DNA of 64,000 bases from Burkholderia contaminans (GCF_029633825.1 NZ_CP090640.1:1860001-1924000); one strand, 5' to 3'. Shown: positions 37,130-46,146, numbered from the stretch's first letter. The notes: generated by a model not told the origin, from the sequence alone. Program-made: numbers and translations.

Positions 37130-37936
37130 CTGCTGCACATCGGCGCCCTGCGCGACGATCGCCGTGCTCTCCGGCACTTCCTCCCACGCACCCCGCAAGT
37201 CGACGAGCGGCTCGGACACGACCATGAACGCGTCGTCGCCGGCTTCGGCGATGCGCGGGTTGTGCGGATACAACTCGTGCAGGTGCTTGAACGACGTGCT
37301 GTGGAACAGCGAGCGCGACTGCCGTTCGCTCGAGTAGCGCACCGCGATGATCCGTTCGCCGTCGGTCGCGCAGATCGTCATGTTGAGCGGGGCGGCCACG
37401 CGGTGCTGCGTGGCGCTCTCCTCGACCACGCCGACCATCCGCTCGAGCGCCGGCAGCGGCGTCTGCTCGAGGCCGTAGGTCAGCGCGAGGCGGAACATCA
37501 GTTCGGAGTCGGTCGAGCCTTCGAGCGTCGGGAACAGCGCGGGATCGACCTTCATCGTCAGGTCGCGGCGCAGCTTGTGGAAGTCGCGGATCAGCCCGTT
37601 GTGCGCGAACAGCCAGCGGCCGTGGCGGAACGGGTGGCAGTTGGTTTCCTGCACGGGGGTGTCGGTGGCCGCGCGGATGTGCGCGATGAACATCCGCGAG
37701 CGGATCGCGCGCGCAGCTTCGCGCAGGTTGCGATCGTTCCACGCGGGATGCACGGAGCGGTAGCGGAACGGGAGTTCGTCGGGGTGCCCGTACCAGCCGA
37801 TGCCGAAACCGTCGCCGTTGGTGGTCGTCGCCCCCAGCTCCGAATGCAGGCTCTGGTCGATCAGCGAATGCTTCGCGCGGAACAGCACCGTCTCGAGATG
37901 AATCGGATTACCCGTATAGGCGAGCCAGCGGCACAT
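37103..37936 (-). CDS. Class II glutamine amidotransferase (YafJ-like)
   Basis: 277 residues starting at the ATG at 37936. That start puts the catalytic cysteine at position 2 (MCRWLAYTG), as N-terminal-nucleophile amidotransferases require, and has AAGGAG upstream; the frame extends to 38041 but that would bury the nucleophile. NGDGFGIGWYG, FIAHIRAAT, and ETNCHPFRHG followed by FAHNG are standard class II motifs. It is a stand-alone glutaminase-domain protein, so the ammonia acceptor is unknown. Its last codons are duplicated on the far side of cysC. Confidence 0.88.
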   Translation of the reverse strand: MCRWLAYTGNPIHLETVLFRAKHSLIDQSLHSELGATTTNGDGFGIGWYGHPDELPFRYRSVHPAWNDRNLREAARAIRSRMFIAHIRAATDTPVQETNCHPFRHGRWLFAHNGLIRDFHKLRRDLTMKVDPALFPTLEGSTDSELMFRLALTYGLEQTPLPALERMVGVVEESATQHRVAAPLNMTICATDGERIIAVRYSSERQSRSLFHSTSFKHLHELYPHNPRIAEAGDDAFMVVSEPLVDLRGAWEEVPESTAIVAQGADVQQRPFSPRHK

Positions 37937-38149
37937 GGAGCGCTCCTTCACGATGGATCGTTCGCGCATGGTAGCCGACTTCGCGGTGCGTCCGTGCTTG
38001 TACACGGCCAGGCCGGTCCTTCGGGCGGGTACGCTGACCAATCGTCATACGTCGCTTGCCCGGATCCGCGTCTGCGACGCGCAACCGGGCGGTCATCCGG
38101 CCATCCGACCGGGCGCCGCCACACGACGGCAGCGCCGCGGCCGTCAGGT

Positions 38150-38479
38150 TCACTCGCCGAGCGCGTCCATCACACGCGCCGAATAGACGAGCGCCGCACC
38201 TGCGTTCAGTGCAATCGCGACGCCGAGCGCTTCGGCCACTTCCTCCTTGGTCGCGCCATGCTTGGCCGCTTCCGCGGTGTGCACGGCGATACAGCCGTCG
38301 CAGCGCGTCGTGACGGCGACCGCGAGCGCAATCAGTTCGCGCGTCTTCGCGTCGAGATGGCCCGTCTTGGCACCGGCGCCCGACAGCGCCTTGTAGCCGG
38401 CCAGCGTATCGGGCGACAGCTTGGCGATCTCGCCGATGCGCGTCGAGAGTTCCTTCCGGTATTCGTTCCAGTTCAGCAT
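38150..38479 (-). CDS. Carboxymuconolactone decarboxylase / AhpD-like protein
   Basis: 109 residues of the CMD family with a CxxC-H motif (CDGCIAVH near residue 60), the peroxidase-type redox active site of AhpD. It probably acts in antioxidant or organic-peroxide defence. A good Shine-Dalgarno (AAAGGA) lies upstream. It is divergent from the AraC regulator across 128 bp, so the regulator may control it. Confidence 0.85.
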   Translation of the reverse strand: MLNWNEYRKELSTRIGEIAKLSPDTLAGYKALSGAGAKTGHLDAKTRELIALAVAVTTRCDGCIAVHTAEAAKHGATKEEVAEALGVAIALNAGAALVYSARVMDALGE

Positions 38480-38607
38480 GATGCGTCCTTTCGAGTAGGG
38501 GTGAGGAGGGCGGCGGGTGCCGCGATCTCGGCGATGCAGGGCTATTCTGATCGTTCGCGCTGAGGGTTTCGATACGCTAGAGTGTCAATTTTTAGCGCGA
38601 TCGTCTC

Positions 38608-39555
38608 ATGGATGCGTTGAGTCAACTCCTGTCGCTGGGCCGCAGCCATGTCGAGCTCGACGTGCGCTGCCTGCTCGACGGGCCGTTCGCGATGCCGCAC
38701 GACCCGCTGCCGTCCGGCGAGGCGGCGTTTCACCTGGTGCTGGCCGGAACCTGCCGGCTGCGTACCGCGGACGGGCGCACGCTGCAGCTCGCCGACGGCG
38801 ATTTCGTGCTGCTGCCCGCGGGTGGCGCGCACGACCTGCTCGATGCAGGGGGCGGCCGGTCGCGGCCGGCTGCGGTGCTGCGCGAACAGGGCGCCGGCGG
38901 CGGCGCGGTGCTGCCGGTCAAGTCGAATCTCGATCCGGCCGAACCGGGCGGCGCGAGCGTGGACCTGTTGTGCGGGCGGTTCGTCTATGCGCGCGGCGCG
39001 GGCGAACTGCTGATGCGCACGCTGCCGCATGTGCTGCATGTCGGGTTGCGCGAGGCGTCGGGGTTCGCGCCGCTGCAACTGCTGACGAGCGTGCTGCGCA
39101 CCGAGGCGTCGAACGGACAGCCGGGCGCCGGCGCGATCGTGAACGCGCTCGGGCAGGCGCTGCTCGCGTACGCGTTGCGCGCATACGGTCGGGGTGCGCG
39201 CGTGCCGTCCGGCTGGCTGGCGCTGGCGGCCGACGCGCGGCTCGGCCCGTCGGTCCAGGCCGTGCTGCAGGCGCCGGAGAAACCGTGGACGGTCGAGTCG
39301 CTCGGCGACGCCTCCGCGATGTCGCGCGCGACGTACGCACGGCATTTCCGCGAGCGGGCCGGGATGAGCGTCGGCGCATTCGTCGCGCAGATCCGGATGA
39401 TGCACGCGTGCGCGCTGCTGCAGGACACGCAGCGCGGGCAGGCGGAGATCGGTCAGGCGGTCGGCTACCAGTCCGAGGCCGCCTTCGGCAAGGCGTTTCG
39501 CGCAGTGCTCGGCACGACGCCGGGACGCTGGCGACGGGCGCAGCGCGGCATGTAA
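38608..39555 (+). CDS. AraC-family regulator with N-terminal cupin domain
   Basis: 315 residues. The first ~190 form a cupin ligand domain (DGDFVLLPAGGAHDLLD) of the type common in Burkholderia AraC regulators. The C-terminal ~100 residues hold two helix-turn-helix units: LGDASAMSRATYARHFRE, then IGQAVGYQSEAAFGKAF. It is divergent from the AhpD-like gene, which suggests local control. The effector is not predictable. Confidence 0.85.
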   Translation: MDALSQLLSLGRSHVELDVRCLLDGPFAMPHDPLPSGEAAFHLVLAGTCRLRTADGRTLQLADGDFVLLPAGGAHDLLDAGGGRSRPAAVLREQGAGGGAVLPVKSNLDPAEPGGASVDLLCGRFVYARGAGELLMRTLPHVLHVGLREASGFAPLQLLTSVLRTEASNGQPGAGAIVNALGQALLAYALRAYGRGARVPSGWLALAADARLGPSVQAVLQAPEKPWTVESLGDASAMSRATYARHFRERAGMSVGAFVAQIRMMHACALLQDTQRGQAEIGQAVGYQSEAAFGKAFRAVLGTTPGRWRRAQRGM

Positions 39556-39658
39556 GACTGCAAGCGAGGCTGTCGTGGCACGCGCCAAAGCTGCTACCAT
39601 GCGCGAAACGCAGTTCAACGAAAACGATTTCGAACAAGAAGAAAGAGAGGGCAAAGCA

Positions 39659-40102
39659 ATGAACCAGACCACCATCCAGCAGCCGTCGTTCGCGTTCGTG
39701 GCCGCGTCGTGGGCCGCGCTGCTCGCCGGTTTCGCGGCATTCCTGATCGGTCTCTGGAACGCCGGCATGCAGCTCAACGAGAAGGGCTATTACTTCACCG
39801 TGCTGGTGTTCGGTCTCTACGCGGCAATCTCGCTGCAGAAGAGCGTGCGCGACCGCGCGGAAGGCATTCCCGTCACCGGCATCTACTACGGCCTCAGCTG
39901 GATCGCGCTGCTGCTGTCGATCGCGCTGCTGGTCGTCGGCCTCTTCAACGCGACGCTGCAGTTGAGCGAGAAGGGCTTCTACGCGATGTCGTTCGTGCTC
40001 GCGCTGTTCGGCTCGGTCGCCGTGCAGAAGAACACGCGCGACCTGCAGAACGCGAAGCCGCGCTATACCGACGCGGAATCGGCGCCGTCAGTCCAGGAGT
40101 GA
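39659..40102 (+). CDS. YiaA/YiaB-family inner-membrane protein
   Basis: 147 residues from the ATG at 39659, preceded by AGAGAGG; an in-frame start at 39575 adds charged residues unlike the family. It consists of two tandem copies of a two-helix domain: LIGLWNAGMQLNEKGYYFTVLVFGLYAAIS is echoed by LVVGLFNATLQLSEKGFYAMSFVLALFGSVA. (Segments quoted only as guides; each copy spans about 55 residues.) Four membrane helices in total. Function is unknown, although E. coli homologues are envelope-associated. Confidence 0.8.
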   Translation: MNQTTIQQPSFAFVAASWAALLAGFAAFLIGLWNAGMQLNEKGYYFTVLVFGLYAAISLQKSVRDRAEGIPVTGIYYGLSWIALLLSIALLVVGLFNATLQLSEKGFYAMSFVLALFGSVAVQKNTRDLQNAKPRYTDAESAPSVQE

Positions 40103-40107
40103 CGGCA

Positions 40108-40143
40108 CGCAAAGCGGGCGCCTTCCAGGCCGCCCGCTTTGCG
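40108..40143 (+). terminator. Rho-independent-type terminator after the YiaA-like gene
   Basis: A perfect 13-bp inverted repeat at 40108-40120 and 40131-40143 with a 10-nt loop begins 5 nt after the stop. There is no long T-run, which is common for GC-rich terminators in this genus. Confidence 0.7.
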
Positions 40144-40208
40144 ACGACGGCCGCGGGCGACCCGCATTCGCCGATGCGTCGCGGGCTCCCCGCCCATTCG
40201 TTTCATCC

Positions 40209-41306
40209 ATGCCGGTGCGCATGACGATGGAGATATTCCGGATGCCTGACTTCACAGAAGCCACGCGGCGCTCCCGCGCGGCTGCCCATGCCGTGGCGGC
40301 GCACACCGCGCTCGTGCTGGAGACGAACAACCTGCGCGGCGGTGCGGGGCTTGCGCAGGCCGTCGACAGCCTGAAGCGCCTCGTCTCGGCGCTGTCGAAG
40401 CAGACCGTGCCGCCCGCGGCGCTCGCGCAATGGGTCATCACGCACGACGGCCTGCCGGCCGATGCGTGCGCGGAAATTGCCGCGCTGGCCGGCCGCCCGA
40501 TCGACTTCGTCGAGATCGGCGCGAGCACCGGCTACTACGATGCGAAGAACGACGGGTTCGATCGCGTCGACGCGGCCCGCTGCGACATCGTCGTGTTCGG
40601 CGATGCCGACTGCCGGCCGGCCGACGACTGGCTCGAGCACCTGCTCGCACCGTTCGCGCGCGAAGCCGGCGATGTGCCCGCCGCGGTGGCGGGGCGCACC
40701 AGCTATGCGCCGAACGTGCTCGGCATCGCGCTGACGTCGATCGATTTCATGTATTTCCCGAGCCCGCTGCGTGACGGTGCGACGCGCAATTTCTACGCGA
40801 ACAACGTCGCGTTCCGTCGCGACGTGTTCGCGCAATTCCGCTACGAGCCGCTCGACGGCGTCTATCGCGCGCATTGCCAGGTGATGGGGCTGCGGATGCA
40901 GGCCGCCGGCGTGGCCGTCGAGTTCGCACCGGGCGCGCACACCGAACATCGGCTGCCGGACACGCAACGCGAATCGCTGAAGCTGCGCTGGATGCGCGGC
41001 GAGGACAGCGTCGGCCTGACGCCGTATCTCGTGAACGCGTACCTGCCGCGCGGCTGGCAGTGGCTCGGCCGCAGCGGCCCGGTCGGCCCGTTCTGCGTGA
41101 TGGCGATGCGGCTCGGCTACAGCCTGCGCGCGCTGAATCGCCAGCAGTTGCCGCGGCTTGGCGCCGTCCGCTATCTCGCGGCGGTTGGCGTCACGATCGC
41201 GGCGTCCGCCGTCGATACGCTCGGCGCACTCGCACGCGGTTTGGGTCTCACCGGGCGTGCATCGGCCCGGCGCGATCTTGAAGCGCTGTCCTATCACCGT
41301 CATTGA
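40209..41306 (+). CDS. GT2-like glycosyltransferase, first gene of the six-gene envelope operon
   Basis: 365 residues with a GT-A DxD-type motif (GDADC, Asp132 to Asp134) followed by a DDW segment, and NFYANNVAFRRDVF further on. The start of the fold is atypical (ETNNLRGG). Two moderately hydrophobic C-terminal stretches could associate with the membrane. Starts at 40227 or 40242 are also possible. It opens an operon in which each later junction except the first is a 4-nt overlap. The product is probably a glycosylated lipid or a glycan intermediate; this is inferred from the operon and not seen in the protein. Confidence 0.72.
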   Translation: MPVRMTMEIFRMPDFTEATRRSRAAAHAVAAHTALVLETNNLRGGAGLAQAVDSLKRLVSALSKQTVPPAALAQWVITHDGLPADACAEIAALAGRPIDFVEIGASTGYYDAKNDGFDRVDAARCDIVVFGDADCRPADDWLEHLLAPFAREAGDVPAAVAGRTSYAPNVLGIALTSIDFMYFPSPLRDGATRNFYANNVAFRRDVFAQFRYEPLDGVYRAHCQVMGLRMQAAGVAVEFAPGAHTEHRLPDTQRESLKLRWMRGEDSVGLTPYLVNAYLPRGWQWLGRSGPVGPFCVMAMRLGYSLRALNRQQLPRLGAVRYLAAVGVTIAASAVDTLGALARGLGLTGRASARRDLEALSYHRH

Positions 41307-41371
41307 ACCGGCGCCGCGCACCACGCGCGGCCACGGCACGCCGACATCCTGCATCCATCCCGACAACGACC

Positions 41372-42388
41372 ATGTCCTCTCTCGCCACCCGTGTTGCCTG
41401 CCTTGCCCTGTTTGCCGCCAGCGCCGGCGCCCATGCCGCGCCGGTCGATCATGCGGGGCGCGGGATCTACCACTTCGCATCGCAAAGCGGCTGCCCGTTC
41501 GCGAACGCGGCCGCTGCTGACTGCAATCGCGTCGCGCTCGATGCGCCGGACGTTCACGCGAGCATCGACACCGATGCGCACGCGATCGTCTTCTCGAGCG
41601 ATGCGACGCGCCGCACGAAGGACGTGCTCGGCGACGTGCTGCTGCAGGGCACGGGCGTCGACGGCGACGGCCGGCGCGTGCCGCTGGGCGTGCACGTGCT
41701 GCTGCGTCGCGACGGCGTGAAATGGGACCGCGACGTGTACGTCCATGCGCCCGTGCACGGCAGGTTCACCGATGTCCGGATCGATCCGTATCGCGTGCGC
41801 GTGAAGGAGGGCGAGGCCGAGCGCGACGTGCTCACGCCGGACGAAACGCAGGCGTTGTTCGCGCATCCGTCGCTTGCATCGCGGCTCGCGCGGCATCTCG
41901 TGAAGGTCAGTGCGACCGATCCGAAGCAGCCGTCCGCGGACGACATCACGATCGCGCTGGGCGTCGGCGGCTTGACGAAGTCGGTCGCGCGCGCGAGCTT
42001 TACATCGAACGCGCCGCGCGATGCCGACGTCGATCACGCGCTCGCATCCGGCACATGGACGATTCGTTTCGACGCGCTGAGCAATCACATTCCGGTGTGG
42101 GTTGCCCAGCGCGAGCTGTTCCTGTTCGGCCTGGACGGCAGCGCGCTGGTGAAGGACATGCTCACGCGCGGCTTCAGAAAGAACGACCGGATCGAATTCG
42201 GTGCGCGTGACGGTAATGGCTATCTGCGCGTCAACGGCCGCGAGGAGGCATTTGCGGGTGCGACCGCATCCGCGCACGCGTTCATGCAGGAAAGCTTCAT
42301 CGGCCTGATCCTCGGATGGCGTCGCGATCCTGCTGGCGCTGCGGCGGCTGCGACGAAATCCGTGTCTGCACGAGGCGAGCCGGCATGA
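41372..42388 (+). CDS. Exported protein of unknown function
   Basis: 338 residues from the ATG at 41372, chosen because it gives a clean signal peptide (SSLATRVACLALFAASAGAHA, cleavage near residue 22). The mature protein has no membrane segment and is rich in beta-like segments, with DVLLQGTGVDGDG, KWDRDVYVHAP and IGLILGW near the end. I do not recognise a family. It should be periplasmic. Its stop overlaps the start of the ferritin-like gene (ATGA), so it is part of the operon and probably handles the operon's product in the periplasm. Confidence 0.65.
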   Translation: MSSLATRVACLALFAASAGAHAAPVDHAGRGIYHFASQSGCPFANAAAADCNRVALDAPDVHASIDTDAHAIVFSSDATRRTKDVLGDVLLQGTGVDGDGRRVPLGVHVLLRRDGVKWDRDVYVHAPVHGRFTDVRIDPYRVRVKEGEAERDVLTPDETQALFAHPSLASRLARHLVKVSATDPKQPSADDITIALGVGGLTKSVARASFTSNAPRDADVDHALASGTWTIRFDALSNHIPVWVAQRELFLFGLDGSALVKDMLTRGFRKNDRIEFGARDGNGYLRVNGREEAFAGATASAHAFMQESFIGLILGWRRDPAGAAAAATKSVSARGEPA

Positions 42389-43134
42389 GCGCGGCAGGCG
42401 AACTGCCGGCGTCGCCGCAGGCAGCGCGCGATGCACGCTTCGATTGTCTCGAGGCGCCCGTGCCGCGCGGGGCGGCGAGGATGCGCGCGTACCTCGTCGA
42501 TCGCCTCAAGCGCGCGGCGATCCGGCAGTTGCATCGCAGTACACATGGCGAGCGCTGGGTGCTGCGCATGTACCTGATCGGCGAGGAAGCGACCGAGTGC
42601 GCGTTGAACGAGGACTGGACCGGACAGCCGCCGGACTGGCTCGCGCCGCGAATCGAGCAGCATCTCGCGGACGAGCGTCGCCATGCCGCGGCGTTCGCCG
42701 ATGCGCTGCGCGAGCGCGGCGTCGCGCCGTCGACAGCACCGCATGAGCCCGACTGGTTGAGCCGGCGCAAGATCATGCGATGGCGCCGGCTCGCGCAGCG
42801 CCATGCGCCGCATTTCTCGCAAGGCGTGCTCGTGCCGGCCTATGCGACGGGTCTGTGTGCGGAACAGATGGCGATGCGCGTGCTTGCGCGTCACTGCGCG
42901 ACGATCGGCGATGCACATCCGCTGTACCCGCTACTCTCGTGCGTGCTCGCTGACGAGACGCGGCATGTCCGGCTCTGCTCGGACACGCTGCGCCGTCTCG
43001 TTGCGCCGTCCGAGGCAGCGCATCTCGCCGTGTTGCTGGACGAGATCCGCGCGATCGAAGCCGGTTTCGGCGTGACGGGCGCGCTGGCGATGGTCGCGGC
43101 CGGCTGGCTCCAGTCGCTTCGTCCGCGCACATGA
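42385..43134 (+). CDS. Ferritin-like di-iron carboxylate protein
   Basis: 249 residues. The spacing of metal ligands is textbook for a di-iron four-helix bundle: Glu68, Glu97-x2-His100, Glu160, Glu191-x2-His194. Such proteins include oxygenases, hydroxylases and desaturases acting on lipids, aldehydes or cofactors. There is no signal peptide. It overlaps both neighbours by 4 nt. Beside a membrane desaturase in the same operon, it may hydroxylate or oxidise a lipid precursor. The exact subfamily is not clear to me. Confidence 0.78.
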   Translation: MSAAGELPASPQAARDARFDCLEAPVPRGAARMRAYLVDRLKRAAIRQLHRSTHGERWVLRMYLIGEEATECALNEDWTGQPPDWLAPRIEQHLADERRHAAAFADALRERGVAPSTAPHEPDWLSRRKIMRWRRLAQRHAPHFSQGVLVPAYATGLCAEQMAMRVLARHCATIGDAHPLYPLLSCVLADETRHVRLCSDTLRRLVAPSEAAHLAVLLDEIRAIEAGFGVTGALAMVAAGWLQSLRPRT

Positions 43135-44288
43135 TGCCGCGAATCGTCTATCTCGCGACGGCCGACGCACGTGGCCACCTGATGCGCGCGCAACTGCTCG
43201 TGCATGCGCTGCATGCGGCTGGCGCGCAGGTCGACGTGCTGACGACGTCCGATGCGGGGCAGGCGTTCCTGGCTGCGTTCGACATCGACGCGGCCGTGCT
43301 GTCTCGTCACTACGCGGTGCAGTTCGACGAACGGCAGAACATGCTGCGCGACGCGACCGATCGCAATGTCGCGCACTACGTGTTCCGGCCGACGCGCATG
43401 CTGCGTGACATCATTCGGCTGCGTGCGATCGTCCACGATGCCGATCTCGTGATCAACGACTCGTTTCATCCGGCGCTGCTGTTCATGGGGGCAATGCCGG
43501 GCTGGCGACGCCGCATCGTCCACGTGTATGGCGGCAGCCTGCGCCGCGCGTTGACCGCGAATTTTGATGCACGTCTGCCGCGCGCACTGGCGCGTGCATT
43601 CGCATGGATCGTCGACTGGCAGATCGATTCGGCGCGATGCTGCATCGAACACGATTTTGCATACGATGCCGCCGATGACATTCGGCGATCGTGCGCGCAT
43701 TACCGTCTGCCGACGCCGGTGCCGATCGTCGCCGAGCGGTCGGCTTCGGAACCGGCTGAAGCCGCCATCTATCTGAACCCGCACTTCCGCGATATCACGC
43801 TCGCCGATGCGTTGTCGGCCGGCGTGCGCGACGCGGGGCTCGCCACCCATCGCGTGGGCGAGGGCTATGCCGGGCACGACGGCTGGACCGGCGTCGACAC
43901 CGACTGGGTGACGCGCGCCGCCCATGCCCCGCTGATCGTGTCGGCGCCCGGCATGGCCGCGTTGTCGATCGCGCGCGTGTATCAGCGCCCGATCCTGCTC
44001 GTGCAGTCCGACCAGCCCGAGCAGGCGTGCAACGCCGAGCGCGCCGCGCGGCTGCAACTCGTGCATCGCGTCGTCACTTGGCGCGGCGATGCGGCCGCGT
44101 TCCGGCGGGACGTCGGGCAAGCTGCCGCCGAACTGATGCGCGATCCCGGTACGCAGGCAGGAACGATCGCCGGCCGCGAGCACGCACGCGCGCGCGTCGA
44201 CGCATGGACGTCACGCCTCCTCGCGTTGCGTCCGCATGCGAAGCTGACCGATACGGAGACGCGATGCGAGGCGCCGGCACCACGATGA
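43131..44288 (+). CDS. GT-B glycosyltransferase (MurG/GT28-like)
   Basis: 385 residues. It begins RIVYLATADARGHLMRAQLLVHAL, a GT-B N-terminal strand and glycine-histidine loop resembling MurG and GT28/GT1 enzymes (segment given in outline). The C-terminal half has VSAPGMAALSIARVYQRPILLV and a DQPEQ motif, the nucleotide-sugar-binding part of that fold. It probably transfers a sugar from a UDP donor to a lipid acceptor at the inner membrane. It overlaps its neighbours (ATGATG; ATGA). There is no close resemblance to real MurG in length or motifs. Confidence 0.72.
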   Translation: MMPRIVYLATADARGHLMRAQLLVHALHAAGAQVDVLTTSDAGQAFLAAFDIDAAVLSRHYAVQFDERQNMLRDATDRNVAHYVFRPTRMLRDIIRLRAIVHDADLVINDSFHPALLFMGAMPGWRRRIVHVYGGSLRRALTANFDARLPRALARAFAWIVDWQIDSARCCIEHDFAYDAADDIRRSCAHYRLPTPVPIVAERSASEPAEAAIYLNPHFRDITLADALSAGVRDAGLATHRVGEGYAGHDGWTGVDTDWVTRAAHAPLIVSAPGMAALSIARVYQRPILLVQSDQPEQACNAERAARLQLVHRVVTWRGDAAAFRRDVGQAAAELMRDPGTQAGTIAGREHARARVDAWTSRLLALRPHAKLTDTETRCEAPAPR

Positions 44289-44902
44289 ATTCGCTGTCGT
44301 TTCGTGACGATCGCCGGCCCGATATCCGGCAGATGCTGGCCGCGACGTTCGGCATGGCAGCCGGCCTCGCGATCTTCTTTGTGCTGGAGCGCAGCGTCAC
44401 GCCGCGCTACGTGTTTGCCACGTCGATCGATGCGCGGATTCCGTTCATCGCGTGGTCGTGGTTCGTCTATGTCGGCTTCTTTCCGTTCGTGATTGCGCTT
44501 GCCGCGTATGCGCGGCCACCCGCGTTCGCCGCGTTCAAGGAGGCCGTGCTGATCGCGTTCGTACTCGGTGTCGTCTGCTTCCTGCTGTTTCCGGAAGCCG
44601 TGCCGCGGCCCGACGTCGCGGAGATCGGCAACACGTTCGTGCGCCACCGTCTTGCGCGCATGTGGCAGCTCGATCTCGCGGCCAATGGTTTTCCGAGCCT
44701 GCATGTCGCGGTGACGTGCGTTGCCTGCCGGATGCTGGCGGACCGGCGACGGCTCGTGACCGCGGCGATCGGCCTGCTGATCTGCACGTCGACGCTGACG
44801 CTCAAGCAGCATACGGTCGTCGATGTGCTGGGTGGCGTGGCGCTCGCGATGGTCAGTGCGCGGTGGGTCGAGCGGCGTTCGCTGCGCGGGAGGCTTGCGT
44901 GA
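44285..44902 (+). CDS. PAP2-superfamily membrane phosphatase/phosphotransferase
   Basis: 205 residues with about five to six membrane segments. NGFPSLHVAV (Ser138-Leu-His140) and LTLKQHTVVDVLGG (His176) are PAP2 motifs 2 and 3, like the inositol-phosphotransferase or Aur1-like branch in which the second reads FPSLH. It may remove or transfer a phosphate or phosphoryl-polyol group on a lipid at the membrane surface. The ATG overlaps the upstream stop; an ATG at 44264 is less likely. Confidence 0.8.
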   Translation: MNSLSFRDDRRPDIRQMLAATFGMAAGLAIFFVLERSVTPRYVFATSIDARIPFIAWSWFVYVGFFPFVIALAAYARPPAFAAFKEAVLIAFVLGVVCFLLFPEAVPRPDVAEIGNTFVRHRLARMWQLDLAANGFPSLHVAVTCVACRMLADRRRLVTAAIGLLICTSTLTLKQHTVVDVLGGVALAMVSARWVERRSLRGRLA

Positions 44903-45846
44903 CGGATGCCCATGTTCATCATGCCGGGTCGAATGTCGAGCTTGCGCGCTTCGTGCCCGATCCCGCGCTGTTTCGCGTGAGCACGTTGCGTGTGGGTGCG
45001 GCGCTGGCGGGCGACTGGCTGATGATTGCGGTCGCGTTCGCGGTTGCGATCGTGTTTGTGCATCCGCTCGTGTACGCGTTGGCCGCGATCGTGATCGCGC
45101 GCAGCCAGCTTGCGCTCGCGGTGATGATGCACGAAGGCGCGCACGGGTTGCTGGCGCGGAACTGGCATGTCAACGACGCGGTGGGCCAACTGTTCGCGGC
45201 CGGGCCGCTGTGGCTGTCGCTGCGTACGTATCGTGCGGGCCACCTGAAGCATCATCGAGCGCCGATGGAGCAGGACGATCCCGTCGCGCTGCTGTTCGGC
45301 GTGCACGACTATCCGGTGACGCGCGGGCGGCTGATCGGCCGCCTGCTCGCATACGCATGCGGGATCGGCTACGTGACGAGTGTCGTGAAGCTCGCGCGCG
45401 GCGAGTTTGCGCATGCAATGCCGAAGGTCGGGAAGTCGCGTGCGTACGCCGCGTGGGAAGTTGCGTCGATGCTGGCCGGCAACGGCGTGCTGTTCGCCGC
45501 GCTCGCATGGGCCGGGCATCCGCTGCTGTACGTGACGTTATGGATCGTACCGTCCGTCACGCTGCTGCCGCTCGCGGGGCAGGTGCGGGCGATTTTCGAA
45601 CATGCGGGGCTGCCGGCCTGTGCGGACCAGAGCCGCAACGCGCGCACGATCGTCCGGCGTTCGTGGCAGACGTTCCTGTTCGGCCCGCACGCGATTCATT
45701 TTCATATCGAGCATCACCTGTTCGCGCGGATGCCGTTTCATCACCTGCCGGTCGTGCATCGGCAGCTTGCGCAGCGGCAGTTGCTGCCGGACGGCAATCT
45801 GTACGCGGGATATGGTGGTGTGCTGCGCGACGTCAGTGTGCGCTGA
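44899..45846 (+). CDS. Membrane fatty acid desaturase/hydroxylase
   Basis: 315 residues from a GTG overlapping the PAP2 stop (GTGA). Three histidine boxes mark the family: H78EGAH82, H115LKHH119 and H269IEHH273. Hydrophobic segments lie at about 36-72 and 195-228. It should introduce a double bond or hydroxyl into an acyl chain within the membrane. It is last in the six-gene operon and runs towards the bidirectional terminator and the converging tRNA. Confidence 0.85.
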   Translation: MTDAHVHHAGSNVELARFVPDPALFRVSTLRVGAALAGDWLMIAVAFAVAIVFVHPLVYALAAIVIARSQLALAVMMHEGAHGLLARNWHVNDAVGQLFAAGPLWLSLRTYRAGHLKHHRAPMEQDDPVALLFGVHDYPVTRGRLIGRLLAYACGIGYVTSVVKLARGEFAHAMPKVGKSRAYAAWEVASMLAGNGVLFAALAWAGHPLLYVTLWIVPSVTLLPLAGQVRAIFEHAGLPACADQSRNARTIVRRSWQTFLFGPHAIHFHIEHHLFARMPFHHLPVVHRQLAQRQLLPDGNLYAGYGGVLRDVSVR

Positions 45847-45930
45847 TGTGCGGGCAAGTCGGCCGGGTGCGGCTGAGCGTGTCGCAGACATCACGGAGAT
45901 GTCGCGCGCGATACGGAAGCGACAGACGCA

Positions 45931-45955
45931 AAAAAGCCTCCGCTTGGGAGGCTTT
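45931..45955 (-). terminator. Terminator for tRNA-Lys, possibly bidirectional
   Basis: A perfect 9-bp stem (45933-45941 and 45947-45955) with a 5-nt loop. On the minus strand it is followed by a run of T, so it is a strong intrinsic terminator for the tRNA. On the plus strand it may also stop the desaturase operon. Confidence 0.8.
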
Positions 45956-45977
45956 AATTTGCACTATCGAAGATAGT

Positions 45978-46054
45978 TGGTAGGGTGGGAGGGACTCGAA
46001 CCCTCGACTCTCTGATTAAAAGTCAGATACTCTAACCAACTGAGTTACCACCCC
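45978..46054 (-). tRNA. tRNA-Lys (anticodon UUU), CCA encoded
   Basis: 77 nt on the minus strand. The anticodon stem TCTGA/TCAGA encloses loop CTTTTAA, so the anticodon is TTT. The T-arm is GAGGG-TTCGAGT-CCCTC and the acceptor GGGGTGG pairs with CCACCCT (one G-U), followed by A-CCA. It has its own promoter upstream and terminator downstream. I saw no integrase or duplicated 3' end nearby, so this copy does not look used as an integration site. Confidence 0.97.
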
Positions 46055-46117
46055 ACGTTCTTGAAACCTGCCGGTTCGTTGCTTGAATAACTTGGGCAAC
46101 GACCCGAAGAGCAAAAG

Positions 46118-46146
46118 ATTATAGCGACGGGTTGTCAGGCTGTCAA
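46118..46146 (-). promoter_or_regulatory. Consensus sigma-70 promoter for tRNA-Lys
   Basis: On the minus strand TTGACA (46146-46141) and TATAAT (46123-46118) are both perfect hexamers with a 17-nt spacer. They lie about 64 nt upstream of the mature tRNA 5' end and just after the cpoB stop. An 8-bp stem (46128-46135 with 46146-46153) overlaps the promoter and may end tol-pal transcripts. Confidence 0.88.

Noticed and set aside
45978..46054. tRNA-Lys as an attachment site for a genomic island
   Set aside because: No integrase, no partial tRNA copy and no compositional break next to it.
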